Shown: positions 45,431-53,966 of the stretch, in pieces | How positions within the stretch are numbered: the first letter of the stretch is position 1 | How the letters are laid out: each line of letters opens with the position of its first letter | NCBI RefSeq assembly: GCF_900110755.1 | Contig: NZ_FOFF01000001.1 | Coordinates: 1-64,000, forward strand | DNA from: Streptomyces sp. yr375 | GTDB lineage: Bacteria; Actinomycetota; Actinomycetes; Streptomycetales; Streptomycetaceae | DNA length: 64,000 nt | Direction of reading: 5' to 3' | Translations under genes and position numbers: made by a program | The notes under the pieces: model-generated | Database searches by the model: none | What the model was told of the DNA's origin: nothing | Seen by the model: only the letters and a program-made list of their open reading frames with translations

Positions 45431-48400
45431 ATGTCTCACCTCCGCGCACCCGCCACACGCGCAGACCGCCGTGAGGGCGGGCGGCACGGGCGGCCGGTCG
45501 CCCGCACCGCACCAGCGCCGGCCGAGACACACATACGGCCCCAGTTGCTGCGGCTCGCCGTGCTCCCCCCGACCGCGGTCGCCCTCAGCGCCTGCGCGGT
45601 CGTCCTGTTCACCGTGCGCTCCACCGGCGTCCGGCCCGGCCCGATGCTGTGGGTGGTGCTGGCCGGCGCGGTCGCCGTGACCGGCGTCGGCATCGTGATC
45701 GCAGCCGTGGCCGCCGACCGCGCCGCCCGCTCCGTCAGCGACCGCGTCGCGGCCCTGCGCCAGGGCAGCGCGCGCGGCGAGGCCGACCTGCGGGCCGTCA
45801 TCGAGGCGCTGCGCCGCGGCGAGGCCCCGCCCCAGCGCACCTCGCGCGGCGGCCCGCCCGCCCACGACGCCGACGACTTCGAACTGCTCGCCGCCGACCT
45901 GGCCCGCGCCCACGACGGGGCCGTCACCGCCGTCGTCCAGGCCGCGCAGTTGTCCAGCCAGGCCGGCAGCGAACAGAAGCTGGAGGTGTTCGTCAACCTC
46001 GCGCGCCGCCTTCAGTCCCTGGTGCACCGCGAGATCTCGATCCTCGACGAGCTGGAGCACGAGATCGAGGACCCCGACCTGCTCAAGGGCCTCTTCCACG
46101 TCGACCACCTCGCCACCCGCATCCGCCGCCACGCCGAGAACCTCGCCGTCCTCGGCGGGGCCGTCTCCCGGCGGCAGTGGAGCAACCCGGTCTGCATGAC
46201 CGAGGTGCTGCGCTCCGCCATCGCCGAGGTCGAGCAGTACTCGCGGGTCAAACTCGTCCCGCCCATCGACGGCGAACTGCGCGGGCACGCCGTCGCCGAC
46301 GTCATCCATCTCCTGGCCGAACTCGTCGAGAACGCCACGGTGTTCTCCGCCCCACACACCCAGGTGCTGCTGCGCGCCAACCTCGTCACCTCCGGGCTCG
46401 CCGTCGAGGTCGAGGACCGCGGCCTCGGCATGCCCGTCGAGGAGCAGGTCCGGATGAACGCCCTGCTCGCCGACCCCGACCAGGTCAACGTCGGCCGCCT
46501 GCTGGCCGACGGCCGCATCGGCCTGTTCGTCGTCTCCCAGCTCGCCCGCCGGCACGGCATCCGGGTCCGCCTCCAGTCCAACATCTACGGCGGCGTCCAG
46601 GCCGTCCTGGTCGTCCCGCAGGCGCTGTTGGGCTCGCCGCCCGGCATCGCCGGATCCGCACAGCAGGGCCCGGACACCGACGGCACCGGCTTCCCGCTGC
46701 TCCCCACCACGGCCAACTCGGCCCGCCCCGTCCTGCCACCCGCACCCCACCCCACCCTCGGGACGGGACCCACGGCGGCAGGCCCGGGCGCGGGAGCGGC
46801 CCAACCCCCCGCTCCCACACACCCCCAAGGCCCCCGAACCACCCCGGGCGGAGGCCGCCGACGCAGCCCGACGCAGTCACCGGACACGACAGACACGGGC
46901 CACCCGCCGCTCCCGCCCCGCACGCGAGCGGGAGGGCGCGCGAACGCCGACCCGGCCAGGCCACCGATGCCGGTACAGGCACGGGACACGGCTGGAGCGG
47001 GCTGGCCCGCACCCCAGACCGCTCCCGTCGCGAGCGACGCGGGTGAGTCGCAGGGTTCGGCTCAGGTACACGGCGGCACCGCGGAGGTTGCCTGGTCCGG
47101 CGATGCCGATGTGACGCGGGACTCGGCCCAGGCACACGGCGACGCGGCTGCGGGTTGGCCTGCGGCCCAGGCCGCCGACGACGACGTAAGCCGACCGACG
47201 GGCTCGGCGCAGATCCGGAACCCCGGCGACGTGGGTGAGTCGCGGAGGTCGGCCCAGTTGGAGGGTGTTGGTGATGCGGGTGGGGCGCAGGGGGCGTCGG
47301 CGTCGGTGCCGGTGCCGGTGCCGGTGCCGGTGCACGGGACACCGGATGTGGTGTGGTCGTCGCTCCAAGGTGCCGACGAAGTGAGCCTCCTGCCGGGCTC
47401 GGCGCAGCGGCACGGTGTCGCCGAAGCGGGCCTATCGCACGACTCGGCTCAGGTGCGGGGTGCCGACGTTGCGGGCTGGTCGCCGGGTTCCGCTCAGGGG
47501 CTGGGTGCTGCCGACTCGGGTGTGTCGCAGGGCTTGGTTCAGAGGCTGGGCGCTGGCGACTCGGGTGGGTCACAGGGTTCGGCTCAAGGGTCGGCGGCCG
47601 GTGATGCGGGACCGTTCTCGGGCTCGGCTCAGGTACGCGACACCGCCGACGTGGGCCTGTCGTACCCCACGGCGTGGGTGCCGGACGCCACGGCCGCCGG
47701 TACCTCCACCGGCCTGCCGGAAGGGGGGCGGAGCCTCTCGGACACGGGCCAGTTCTCGGACCTGCCGCAGCCGCAGTCCCCGCAGTCGCAGCCGGAGATG
47801 CAGTCCCAGCCCCAGTCCCAGGCACCGTTGCAGTCCCAGTCCCAGTTCCAGTCCGAGACGGAGACGCAGCACACGCCCGCCTCCGGGGTGCCCTTCGGCT
47901 CCTCGCGGTCGGAGGGCGTCTCGGACGTCGCCCGTGCGGGCACGTCCCCGCAAGCCCGGTCCGTTTCCGGGCCGGGGCGGCGCGGCGGATTTGCGGCGGG
48001 CGCTGCCGAGGCGGCTCCGCTCCAGCCGGACGCCCCCCGTGCGGACCCCCCTCGTGCGGACCCCCCTCGTGCGGACACCTCCCGTGCGGACATCCCCCGT
48101 CCGAACGGGCGTCGACCCGCCCCCCTGCCCGTCCGCGGCGCACGCGAGACGCGGGCCAATCCGTCGGAGGCCGTGCCCGGTGTTCGGGGTGGCGACCGGC
48201 ATGTCGTCGAGGAGAACGCGGGCATCGCACCCACACCACGCATCGGTGCCGTGCGCGGCACCATGGGCAAGCCCCAACTGCCCCGCCGCCGCGCCCAGGA
48301 GCACATCGTCCCCCAACTGCGCGGCGGTCCGGCCCCACGGCAGGACTCCGAGCAGCCCGTCGCCCACGACCCGGGCCTGATGGCCGCCTTCCAGCGGGGC

Positions 48401-48559
48401 ATCGGCCTGGCCGAGGCCCAGCAGAGCCTGGAGGGGGACGTCACGGACCCGCCTCCGCACCCGCTGCCGTACCCGGCATACGGCGCACCGGACGCGCTGG
48501 ACCTGACCGGTACCGATCAACCCACCGCCCGGCACGACGGGAGCACACCAGCCGGATGA
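45431..48559 (+). CDS. cvnA: Conservon sensor kinase CvnA with repeat-rich C-terminal extension
   Basis: This protein of about 1042 residues has two N-terminal membrane helices (about 40-60 and 72-92) and a kinase-like region: NLARRLQSLVHREISILDELE near 185 and HATPase motifs ELVENATVFSAP near 300, EDRGLGMP near 330 and GLFVVSQLARRHGI near 363. It lacks a long periplasmic sensor. From about residue 400 it is low-complexity: Pro/Ala-rich, then six 15-residue repeats at 657-746, then Gln/Ser and RADPP repeats. Conservon CvnA proteins work with CvnB, CvnC and CvnD in G-protein-like signalling. The extension is much longer than the family core. Confidence 0.85.
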   Translation: MSHLRAPATRADRREGGRHGRPVARTAPAPAETHIRPQLLRLAVLPPTAVALSACAVVLFTVRSTGVRPGPMLWVVLAGAVAVTGVGIVIAAVAADRAARSVSDRVAALRQGSARGEADLRAVIEALRRGEAPPQRTSRGGPPAHDADDFELLAADLARAHDGAVTAVVQAAQLSSQAGSEQKLEVFVNLARRLQSLVHREISILDELEHEIEDPDLLKGLFHVDHLATRIRRHAENLAVLGGAVSRRQWSNPVCMTEVLRSAIAEVEQYSRVKLVPPIDGELRGHAVADVIHLLAELVENATVFSAPHTQVLLRANLVTSGLAVEVEDRGLGMPVEEQVRMNALLADPDQVNVGRLLADGRIGLFVVSQLARRHGIRVRLQSNIYGGVQAVLVVPQALLGSPPGIAGSAQQGPDTDGTGFPLLPTTANSARPVLPPAPHPTLGTGPTAAGPGAGAAQPPAPTHPQGPRTTPGGGRRRSPTQSPDTTDTGHPPLPPRTRAGGRANADPARPPMPVQARDTAGAGWPAPQTAPVASDAGESQGSAQVHGGTAEVAWSGDADVTRDSAQAHGDAAAGWPAAQAADDDVSRPTGSAQIRNPGDVGESRRSAQLEGVGDAGGAQGASASVPVPVPVPVHGTPDVVWSSLQGADEVSLLPGSAQRHGVAEAGLSHDSAQVRGADVAGWSPGSAQGLGAADSGVSQGLVQRLGAGDSGGSQGSAQGSAAGDAGPFSGSAQVRDTADVGLSYPTAWVPDATAAGTSTGLPEGGRSLSDTGQFSDLPQPQSPQSQPEMQSQPQSQAPLQSQSQFQSETETQHTPASGVPFGSSRSEGVSDVARAGTSPQARSVSGPGRRGGFAAGAAEAAPLQPDAPRADPPRADPPRADTSRADIPRPNGRRPAPLPVRGARETRANPSEAVPGVRGGDRHVVEENAGIAPTPRIGAVRGTMGKPQLPRRRAQEHIVPQLRGGPAPRQDSEQPVAHDPGLMAAFQRGIGLAEAQQSLEGDVTDPPPHPLPYPAYGAPDALDLTGTDQPTARHDGSTPAG
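47399..47668 (+). repeat. Six tandem 45-base repeats inside cvnA
   Basis: Six consecutive in-frame units of 45 bases encode 15-residue repeats of consensus SAQxxGxADxGxSxG. More diverged SAQ units lie upstream from about 47060. Third positions vary freely between units while the protein pattern holds, indicating selection on the peptide rather than recent duplication. A second set of 15-base repeats (encoding RADPP) lies near 48034-48100. Confidence 0.8.
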
Positions 48560-48660
48560 GCACGCTGAGCACAGCCGCCCCCACATCCACGCCCATCGCC
48601 CCCACCCCCACGACCCCCACCGCTCCCACAGACCTTCGTACCCCAAGGAGTCGATCCACC

Positions 48661-49095
48661 ATGGCGAGCGACGCACCGACCGGCCAGGTATCCGATCTCG
48701 ACTGGCTGATGAGCGGCCTCGTGCAGCGCGTGCCGCACACCACGAGCGCGGTGCTGCTCTCCTGCGACGGGCTCGTGAAGTCGGTCCACGGCCTCGACCA
48801 CGACAGCGCCGACCATATGGCCGCCCTGGCCTCCGGCCTCTACTCCCTCGGCCGCAGCGCCGGCATCCGGTTCGGCGACGGCGGGGACGTGCGGCAGGTC
48901 GTCGTCGAACTCGACGCGACGCTGCTGTTCGTCACCACCGCCGGCTCCGGCACGTGCCTCGCCGTGCTCGCCGGGCGCGAGGCCGACGCGGCCGTGCTCG
49001 GTTACGAGATGGCGATGCTCGTGAAGAGCGTCCGGCCGTATCTGACGACCGCGCCCCGGCAGCACGCCGTCGAACCGTCGGTGATGGGGCCTTGA
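48661..49095 (+). CDS. cvnB: Conservon roadblock/LC7 protein CvnB
   Basis: This 144-residue protein has a Roadblock/LC7 domain: LDWLMSGLVQRVPHTTSAVLLSCDGLVKS and a hydrophobic strand QVVVELDATLLFVTTAGSGTCLAVLA. Such domains act as GTPase-activating or docking partners of small GTPases. I chose ATG 48661 because AAGGAG precedes it and the length fits the family; an ATG at 48556 overlaps the cvnA stop but would add a Thr/Pro-rich 35-residue leader. The stop overlaps the next gene. Confidence 0.85.
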   Translation: MASDAPTGQVSDLDWLMSGLVQRVPHTTSAVLLSCDGLVKSVHGLDHDSADHMAALASGLYSLGRSAGIRFGDGGDVRQVVVELDATLLFVTTAGSGTCLAVLAGREADAAVLGYEMAMLVKSVRPYLTTAPRQHAVEPSVMGP

Positions 49096-49469
49096 GCGTG
49101 ATGGCGGCCGGCGACGGGCCCTGGCTCGACGACGCGGCCGGACGGCTGGTGCGCCCGTTCACGGTCAGCAACGGCCGCACCAGACCCAGCGTCGCCCTCG
49201 ATCTCATGTCGCAGGTCAGAGCCACCGGGGCGACCCCCATCGGCTACCTCGGCCCCGAACACGCGACCGCGCTGGATCTGACCCGGGTACCGGTGTCGGT
49301 CGCCGAGATCGCGGCCCATCTGAAGCTCCCGGCAGCGGTCACCAAAGTGCTGCTGTCGGACCTCCTCGACTGCGGGGCGCTGACCACCAAGCCCCCCGAG
49401 TTCCACCACAACCCCACCGACCGGGCCCTACTGGAGGCAGTGCTCGATGGACTACGACGACAGCTCTGA
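49092..49469 (+). CDS. cvnC: Conservon DUF742 protein CvnC
   Basis: This 125-residue protein has the DUF742 layout: DGPWLDDAAGRLVRPFTVSNGRT near the start, then a winged-helix-like RVPVSVAEIAAHLKLPAAVTKVLLSDLLDCGAL. Starts at TTG 49092 (overlapping the cvnB stop), GTG 49098 and ATG 49101 are all possible. Its 3' end overlaps cvnD by 23 bases, so the set is tightly coupled. Confidence 0.85.
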   Translation: MSVMAAGDGPWLDDAAGRLVRPFTVSNGRTRPSVALDLMSQVRATGATPIGYLGPEHATALDLTRVPVSVAEIAAHLKLPAAVTKVLLSDLLDCGALTTKPPEFHHNPTDRALLEAVLDGLRRQL

Positions 49470-50130
49470 GTACGGCGAGCACCGCAACTACGGCGAACAT
49501 GACAAGTACGGAGATCACGACGACTACGGCGCGCACGAAAGCCGTGCCGCCCCCTTCCCCACCGCCCTGAAGATCCTGGTCGCGGGCGGCTTCGGGGTCG
49601 GCAAGACGACCTTCGTCGGCGCGGTGAGCGAGATCGCGCCGCTGAGCACGGAGGAACTCCTCACCACGGTCAGCGCCGCGACCGACAACCTCGACGGCAT
49701 CGAGAACAAGGTCGAGACGACCGTCGCCATGGACTTCGGGCGCATCACCCTCGACCCGGAACACGTCCTCTACCTGTTCGGCACGCCCGGCCAGGAGCGG
49801 TTCTGGTTCATGTGGGACGAACTGTGCGAGGGCGCTCTCGGCGCGGTCATCCTCGCCGACACCCGCCGCCTCGAGGAGTGCTTCGCCGCCGTCGACTTCT
49901 TCGAGGAACGCGGCCTGTCCTTCATCATCGCCGTCAACGAGTTCGACGGCTCCCACCGCTACGCCCCCGAGGAGGTGCGCGCCGCCATCGACCTGGACCC
50001 GGACGTCCCCATCGTGCGCTGCGACGCCCGTATCTCCGCGTCCGGCGTCCAGACCCTGCTCACCCTCGTCAAACACCTCCTCGCCCACGCACCGGCCGCA
50101 CCTCAGCCGAGCCGCGGCGCACACATGTGA
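49447..50130 (+). CDS. cvnD: Conservon small GTPase CvnD
   Basis: This 227-residue GTPase has a P-loop GGFGVGKTT at 47-55, switch-region GTPGQERF near 114 and the specificity segment AVNEFDG near 160, where canonical GTPases have NKxD. CvnD proteins are membrane-linked switches controlled by CvnA-C. Unusually, the first 32 residues contain four 6-residue repeats (YGEHRN, YGEHDK, YGDHDD, YGAHES), giving a Tyr/His/Asp-rich tail. That tail could bind metal or a partner; it is not part of the conserved core. Confidence 0.88.
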   Translation: MDYDDSSEYGEHRNYGEHDKYGDHDDYGAHESRAAPFPTALKILVAGGFGVGKTTFVGAVSEIAPLSTEELLTTVSAATDNLDGIENKVETTVAMDFGRITLDPEHVLYLFGTPGQERFWFMWDELCEGALGAVILADTRRLEECFAAVDFFEERGLSFIIAVNEFDGSHRYAPEEVRAAIDLDPDVPIVRCDARISASGVQTLLTLVKHLLAHAPAAPQPSRGAHM

Positions 50131-50195
50131 CCGCCGCACCCAACGCCCCGGAGCCGCATATGACCCACGTCCACAGCGACGGAGCCCGGCCATGA
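50127..50195 (+). CDS. 22-residue ORF bridging cvnD and the GAF gene
   Basis: A GTG at 50127 overlaps the cvnD stop (GTGA) and the 22-codon frame ends overlapping the next ATG (ATGA at 50192). Both overlaps make it a perfect relay for translational coupling. The peptide (start MTAAPNAPEP, end SDGARP) has no known family and may only serve to carry ribosomes to the GAF gene. Confidence 0.3.
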   Translation: MTAAPNAPEPHMTHVHSDGARP

Positions 50196-50764
50196 GCTAC
50201 GACCCGCCGCGCCCGGCCGGTCGTCTGCTGCTCACCCCGGAGGACAAGGAGGCTCCCGCCCGTGCCCGGAGGCTGCGCCGACTCGGTCTCGGGGAACGGC
50301 CGGAACCCGCCCTGGACGCCTTCGCGGACCGCCTCGCCGAGGTGACCGGAGCGCCGTACGCGATGGTCAACTTCCTTGACGAGGAACGGCAGTTCTTCGC
50401 CGGGCTGCACACCCCGGCCGGCGGCCGGGCGGCCCGTGGCGGCAAGCCCGAGGTGGGCCGCCGGCTGCCCCGCGACTACGGCTACTGCCCGCACGTCGTC
50501 GTCCGGCGCAAGGCACTCGTCCTGGAGGACGTGGGCGACTACCCGCGCTTCGCGGGCAACCCGGTCGTCGACGAGTACGGCATCCGCTCCTACCTCGGCG
50601 CTCCGCTCATCGACACGACCGGCATGGTGCTGGGCACGGTGTGCGTCGCCGACCTCGCGCCCCGGCCCTGGGGGAAGGCCGGCCTGGAGACCATCAAGGC
50701 GACCGCCGCCGACCTCGTCGGACAACTGCGATGGCGGGAGGCCGACGGGTTCCTCGCGCCGTGA
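50192..50764 (+). CDS. GAF-domain sensor protein of the conservon
   Basis: This 190-residue protein is mostly one GAF domain: DAFADRLAEVTGAPYAMVNFLDEERQFFAGL near 40-70, YGYCPHVVV near 97, LVLEDVGDYPRFAGNP near 110, and IRSYLGAPLIDTTGMVLGTVCVAD near 130. GAF domains bind small ligands or chromophores. It follows cvnA-D in the same direction with overlapping codons, so it is probably a fifth conservon component; the fifth gene differs between conservons. Confidence 0.8.
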   Translation: MSYDPPRPAGRLLLTPEDKEAPARARRLRRLGLGERPEPALDAFADRLAEVTGAPYAMVNFLDEERQFFAGLHTPAGGRAARGGKPEVGRRLPRDYGYCPHVVVRRKALVLEDVGDYPRFAGNPVVDEYGIRSYLGAPLIDTTGMVLGTVCVADLAPRPWGKAGLETIKATAADLVGQLRWREADGFLAP

Positions 50765-50794
50765 GGCAAAGCCGATGAGAGAGGCGTACGCCTG

Positions 50795-51400
50795 TCAGGG
50801 GGCGCGCCAGATGTTGTCGAAGGCCGCGTCCTCGATGGAGCGCCGCTGCCGTACGGCCTCCAGCTCCGTCAGCGCGTCGCCGACCGCCGCCAGCACCGTC
50901 AGGACCGCGTCGTCGGGCAGCTCGGGCAAGCCGTCGGCGGGTTCCTCGCGCAGACCGACGGCGGCGGCCAGCGCGACGAGGACCGGCTCGTCCGCCGCCC
51001 AGCGATCGGTGGCGTGGCGACGGTCCGGAGAGTCGACCGGCTCCGGCCGCCCCGACCGGACGCGCAGCCGCCGGTGGCGGGGCCGGACGGCCAGCCCGTC
51101 CGCCTCCAGCCGGTTGGCATAGGCCGAGGCGAGGCCCCGGCCGCGGCGCCACAGCCAGTCCTCGACCGACTCGTACGGCGCCACCCGGACGAGCGACGAC
51201 GCGGCCACGTCCAGGAGGGGATCGGCCGGCGCCGTCGGTGGGCCGGGCACCAGGACGTCACCGTCGAGGGCGACCGCGCCCGTCTCGACCAGATCGATCG
51301 CCTCGGCGCCCGCGAGGGCGAGCGACAGATCGCCCTGCCCGATGGGACGTACGGGCGTCACGTCCATCACGACGATCATCAGGTCCCGTGCTGTGGTCAT
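50795..51400 (-). CDS. GPP34 (Golgi phosphoprotein 3-like) family protein
   Basis: This 201-residue protein is all-helical with the GPP34 pattern: start MTTARDLMIVVMDV, then QGDLSLALAGAEAIDLVETGAVALDGD and a C-terminal GDALTELEAVRQRR. Eukaryotic GPP34/GOLPH3 binds phosphatidylinositol-4-phosphate; the actinobacterial homologues are uncharacterised. The ATG at 51400 has GGAG 6 bases upstream. It is convergent with the conservon, with only 30 bases between stops. Confidence 0.75.
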   Translation of the reverse strand: MTTARDLMIVVMDVTPVRPIGQGDLSLALAGAEAIDLVETGAVALDGDVLVPGPPTAPADPLLDVAASSLVRVAPYESVEDWLWRRGRGLASAYANRLEADGLAVRPRHRRLRVRSGRPEPVDSPDRRHATDRWAADEPVLVALAAAVGLREEPADGLPELPDDAVLTVLAAVGDALTELEAVRQRRSIEDAAFDNIWRAP

Positions 51401-51673
51401 CAGGGGCTCCACGTCAGTCGGCCGGAGTCGTGAGGGTCGTCTTCCAGCGTGCCACGCGCGTGCCACGCGCGTGGAGCGACCGCGTGGAGCAGCCGTGCGA
51501 AGCACCGTGTGGAGCAGTCGCGTGAAGCGGAGCTGTGGCGGCGCTTAAGAAAAGCTCGATGGACCCGGGCGGGGGAAGTACGGCAGATTGCTGGCGAATC
51601 CACCCGTCTTCCCGGCTGCGGGGCCGCACCTCGGCCTGCCCGCGCCCGGGCCCTCACCACAGGAGCCGTTGCG
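51401..51673. other. Divergent intergenic region with short repeats, GPP34 / tdh
   Basis: GCGTGCCAC is repeated at 51447-51455 and 51458-51466, and CCACGCGCGTGG at 51463-51474 is a perfect palindrome. Degenerate CGTGGAGCA-like units continue to about 51530. The region must carry promoters in both directions, so these may be regulator sites. No gene is supported here. Confidence 0.45.
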
Positions 51674-52702
51674 TTGAAGGCGCTGGTCAAGGAGAAGGCG
51701 GAGCCCGGACTGTGGCTCGTGGACGTCCCGGAGCCCGCCGTCGGGCCCGGAGACGTACTGATCAAGGTGCTGCGCACCGGCATCTGCGGCACCGATCTGC
51801 ACATCCGGTCCTGGGACGGCTGGGCGCGGCAGGCGATCCGCACCCCGCTCGTGCTCGGGCACGAGTTCGTCGGCGAGGTCGCCGCGACGGGCCGGGACGT
51901 CGTCGACATCCAGGTCGGGGACCGGGTCAGCGGTGAGGGGCACCTCGTCTGCGGCAGGTGCCGCAACTGTCTCGCCGGCCGCCGCCATCTGTGCCGGGCC
52001 ACCGTGGGCCTCGGCGTCGGGCGCGACGGCGCTTTCGCGGAGTACGTGGCCCTGCCCGCCGCCAATGTCTGGGTGCACCGCGTCCCCGTCGACCTCGACG
52101 TGGCGGCGATCTTCGACCCGTTCGGCAACGCCGTGCACACCGCCCTGTCCTTCCCGCTCGTCGGCGAGGACGTGCTGATCACCGGCGCCGGACCGATCGG
52201 GCTGATGGCCGCCGCCGTCGCCCGGCACGCCGGCGCCCGCAACGTCGTCGTCACCGACGTCAGCGAGGAGCGGCTGGAGCTGGCCCGCAAGATCGGCGTC
52301 AGTCTCGCGCTGAATGTGTCGGAGTGTCAGATCGCCGACGGACAGCGGGAGTTGGGGCTGCGCGAAGGCTTCGACATCGGGCTGGAGATGTCCGGGCGGC
52401 CCGAGGCGATGCGCGACATGATCGCCAACATGACGCACGGCGGCCGGATCGCGATGCTCGGCCTGCCGGCCGCCGAGTTCCCCGTCGACTGGGCGCGGAT
52501 CGTCACCTCGATGATCACCATCAAGGGCATCTACGGCCGGGAGATGTTCGAGACCTGGTACGCCATGACGGTCCTGCTCGAAGGCGGCCTCGACCTCGCC
52601 CCCGTGATCACCGGCCGGTACGGCTACCGCGACTTCGAGGCGGCCTTCGCGGACGCGGCGAGCGGCCGTGGTGGCAAGGTCATCCTCGACTGGACTCTGT
52701 AA
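51674..52702 (+). CDS. tdh: L-threonine 3-dehydrogenase
   Basis: This 342-residue medium-chain zinc alcohol dehydrogenase has the catalytic zinc segment GICGTDLHI...GHEFVGEV, the structural zinc Cys set [15 protein letters not shown] near 90-104, and NAD-binding [18 protein letters not shown] near 173. It oxidises L-threonine to 2-amino-3-ketobutyrate. The TTG at 51674 lies 8 bases after AGGAG and fits the family length exactly. The next gene encodes the partner lyase, so this is the threonine-to-glycine operon. Confidence 0.92.
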   Translation: MKALVKEKAEPGLWLVDVPEPAVGPGDVLIKVLRTGICGTDLHIRSWDGWARQAIRTPLVLGHEFVGEVAATGRDVVDIQVGDRVSGEGHLVCGRCRNCLAGRRHLCRATVGLGVGRDGAFAEYVALPAANVWVHRVPVDLDVAAIFDPFGNAVHTALSFPLVGEDVLITGAGPIGLMAAAVARHAGARNVVVTDVSEERLELARKIGVSLALNVSECQIADGQRELGLREGFDIGLEMSGRPEAMRDMIANMTHGGRIAMLGLPAAEFPVDWARIVTSMITIKGIYGREMFETWYAMTVLLEGGLDLAPVITGRYGYRDFEAAFADAASGRGGKVILDWTL

Positions 52703-52713
52703 AGGAACCGATG

Positions 52714-53919
52714 ATGTTCGACTCCGTGCGCGACGACCTGCGCGCCACCCTCGACGAGATCCGCGCCGCCGGTCTGCACAAGCCCGAGCGGGTCATCGGC
52801 AGCCCGCAGTCCGCGACCGTCGCGGTCACGGCGGGCGGCCGGCCCGGCGAGGTCCTCAACTTCTGCGCCAACAACTACCTCGGCCTCGCCGACCACCCCG
52901 AGGTGATCGCCGCCGCCCACGAGGCCCTCGACCGCTGGGGCTACGGCATGGCGTCCGTACGCTTCATCTGCGGCACGCAGGAGGTGCACAAGGAGCTGGA
53001 GGCGCGGCTGTCGGCGTTCCTCGGCCAGGAGGACACCATCCTGTACTCCTCCTGCTTCGACGCGAACGGCGGCGTCTTCGAGACCCTCCTCGGCCCCGAG
53101 GACGCGGTGATCTCCGACGCCCTCAACCACGCCTCGATCATCGACGGCATCCGCCTCTCCAAGGCCCGCCGCTTCCGCTACGCCAACCGTGATCTCGCGG
53201 ACCTGGAACGGCAGTTGAAGGACGCGTCCGACGCCCGCCGCCGGCTGGTCGTCACCGACGGCGTGTTCTCCATGGACGGCTATGTGGCGCCCCTCGCCGA
53301 GATCTGCGACCTCGCCGAGCGCTACGACGCCATGGTCATGGTCGACGACTCGCACGCCGTCGGCTTCGTCGGCCCCGGCGGCCGGGGCACCCCCGAGCTG
53401 CACGGGGTGATGGACCGCGTCGACATCGTCACCGGCACCCTGGGCAAGGCGCTGGGCGGGGCGTCCGGCGGTTACGTCGCCGCGCGCGCCGAGATCGTGG
53501 CCCTGCTGCGCCAGCGCTCCCGCCCGTACCTCTTCTCCAACACCCTGGCCCCGGTCATCGCCGCGGCGTCGCTCAAGGTCCTGGACCTCCTGGAGTCGGC
53601 GGGCGAGCTGCGCGAGCAACTGGCCTCGAACACGGCCCTGTTCCGCCGCCGGATGACGGACGAGGGGTTCGACATCCTGCCCGGCGACCACGCCATCGCC
53701 CCTGTGATGATCGGCGACGCGTCGGAGGCGGGCCGGATGGCGGAACTGCTGCTGGAGCGCGGGGTGTACGTGATCGGCTTCTCCTACCCGGTCGTCCCAC
53801 AGGGCCAGGCCCGCATCCGCGTCCAGCTCTCCGCCGCGCACTCCACCCAGGACGTGAACCGGGCGGTGGACGCCTTCGTCGCGGCCCGCGCGGAGCTGCG
53901 GGCGGAACGGGCGGGCTGA
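52714..53919 (+). CDS. kbl: Glycine C-acetyltransferase (2-amino-3-ketobutyrate CoA ligase)
   Basis: This 401-residue PLP enzyme of the alpha-oxoamine synthase family has [14 protein letters not shown] near 49, [16 protein letters not shown] near 80, [15 protein letters not shown] near 209 and the PLP lysine in [15 protein letters not shown] near 243. It cleaves 2-amino-3-ketobutyrate with CoA to glycine and acetyl-CoA. The adjacent ATGs at 52711 and 52714 are both possible; the second gives the usual spacing from AAAGGA and the canonical MFDSV start. Confidence 0.92.
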   Translation: MFDSVRDDLRATLDEIRAAGLHKPERVIGSPQSATVAVTAGGRPGEVLNFCANNYLGLADHPEVIAAAHEALDRWGYGMASVRFICGTQEVHKELEARLSAFLGQEDTILYSSCFDANGGVFETLLGPEDAVISDALNHASIIDGIRLSKARRFRYANRDLADLERQLKDASDARRRLVVTDGVFSMDGYVAPLAEICDLAERYDAMVMVDDSHAVGFVGPGGRGTPELHGVMDRVDIVTGTLGKALGGASGGYVAARAEIVALLRQRSRPYLFSNTLAPVIAAASLKVLDLLESAGELREQLASNTALFRRRMTDEGFDILPGDHAIAPVMIGDASEAGRMAELLLERGVYVIGFSYPVVPQGQARIRVQLSAAHSTQDVNRAVDAFVAARAELRAERAG

Positions 53920-53953
53920 GGGGCCGCGCGAATCTCCGGCCCGGAAATATTGC

Positions 53954-53959
53954 GATAAT
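53954..53959 (+). promoter_or_regulatory. Candidate -10 box of a leaderless LysR-regulator transcript
   Basis: GATAAT at 53954-53959 lies only 8 bases before the ATG at 53967, in an A/T-rich patch (AAATATTGCGATAATCGAT). A start site 7 bases downstream of this box would fall at or next to the A of the ATG, predicting a leaderless mRNA. No Shine-Dalgarno sequence is seen. The -35 region is not clear. Confidence 0.4.
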
Positions 53960-53966
53960 CGATCCC

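Noticed and set aside
47674..48660. Upstream extension of cvnB
   Set aside because: The frame stays open through the cvnA tail, but its translation is Arg/Pro/Thr-rich with no roadblock homology; AAGGAG precedes the ATG at 48661.
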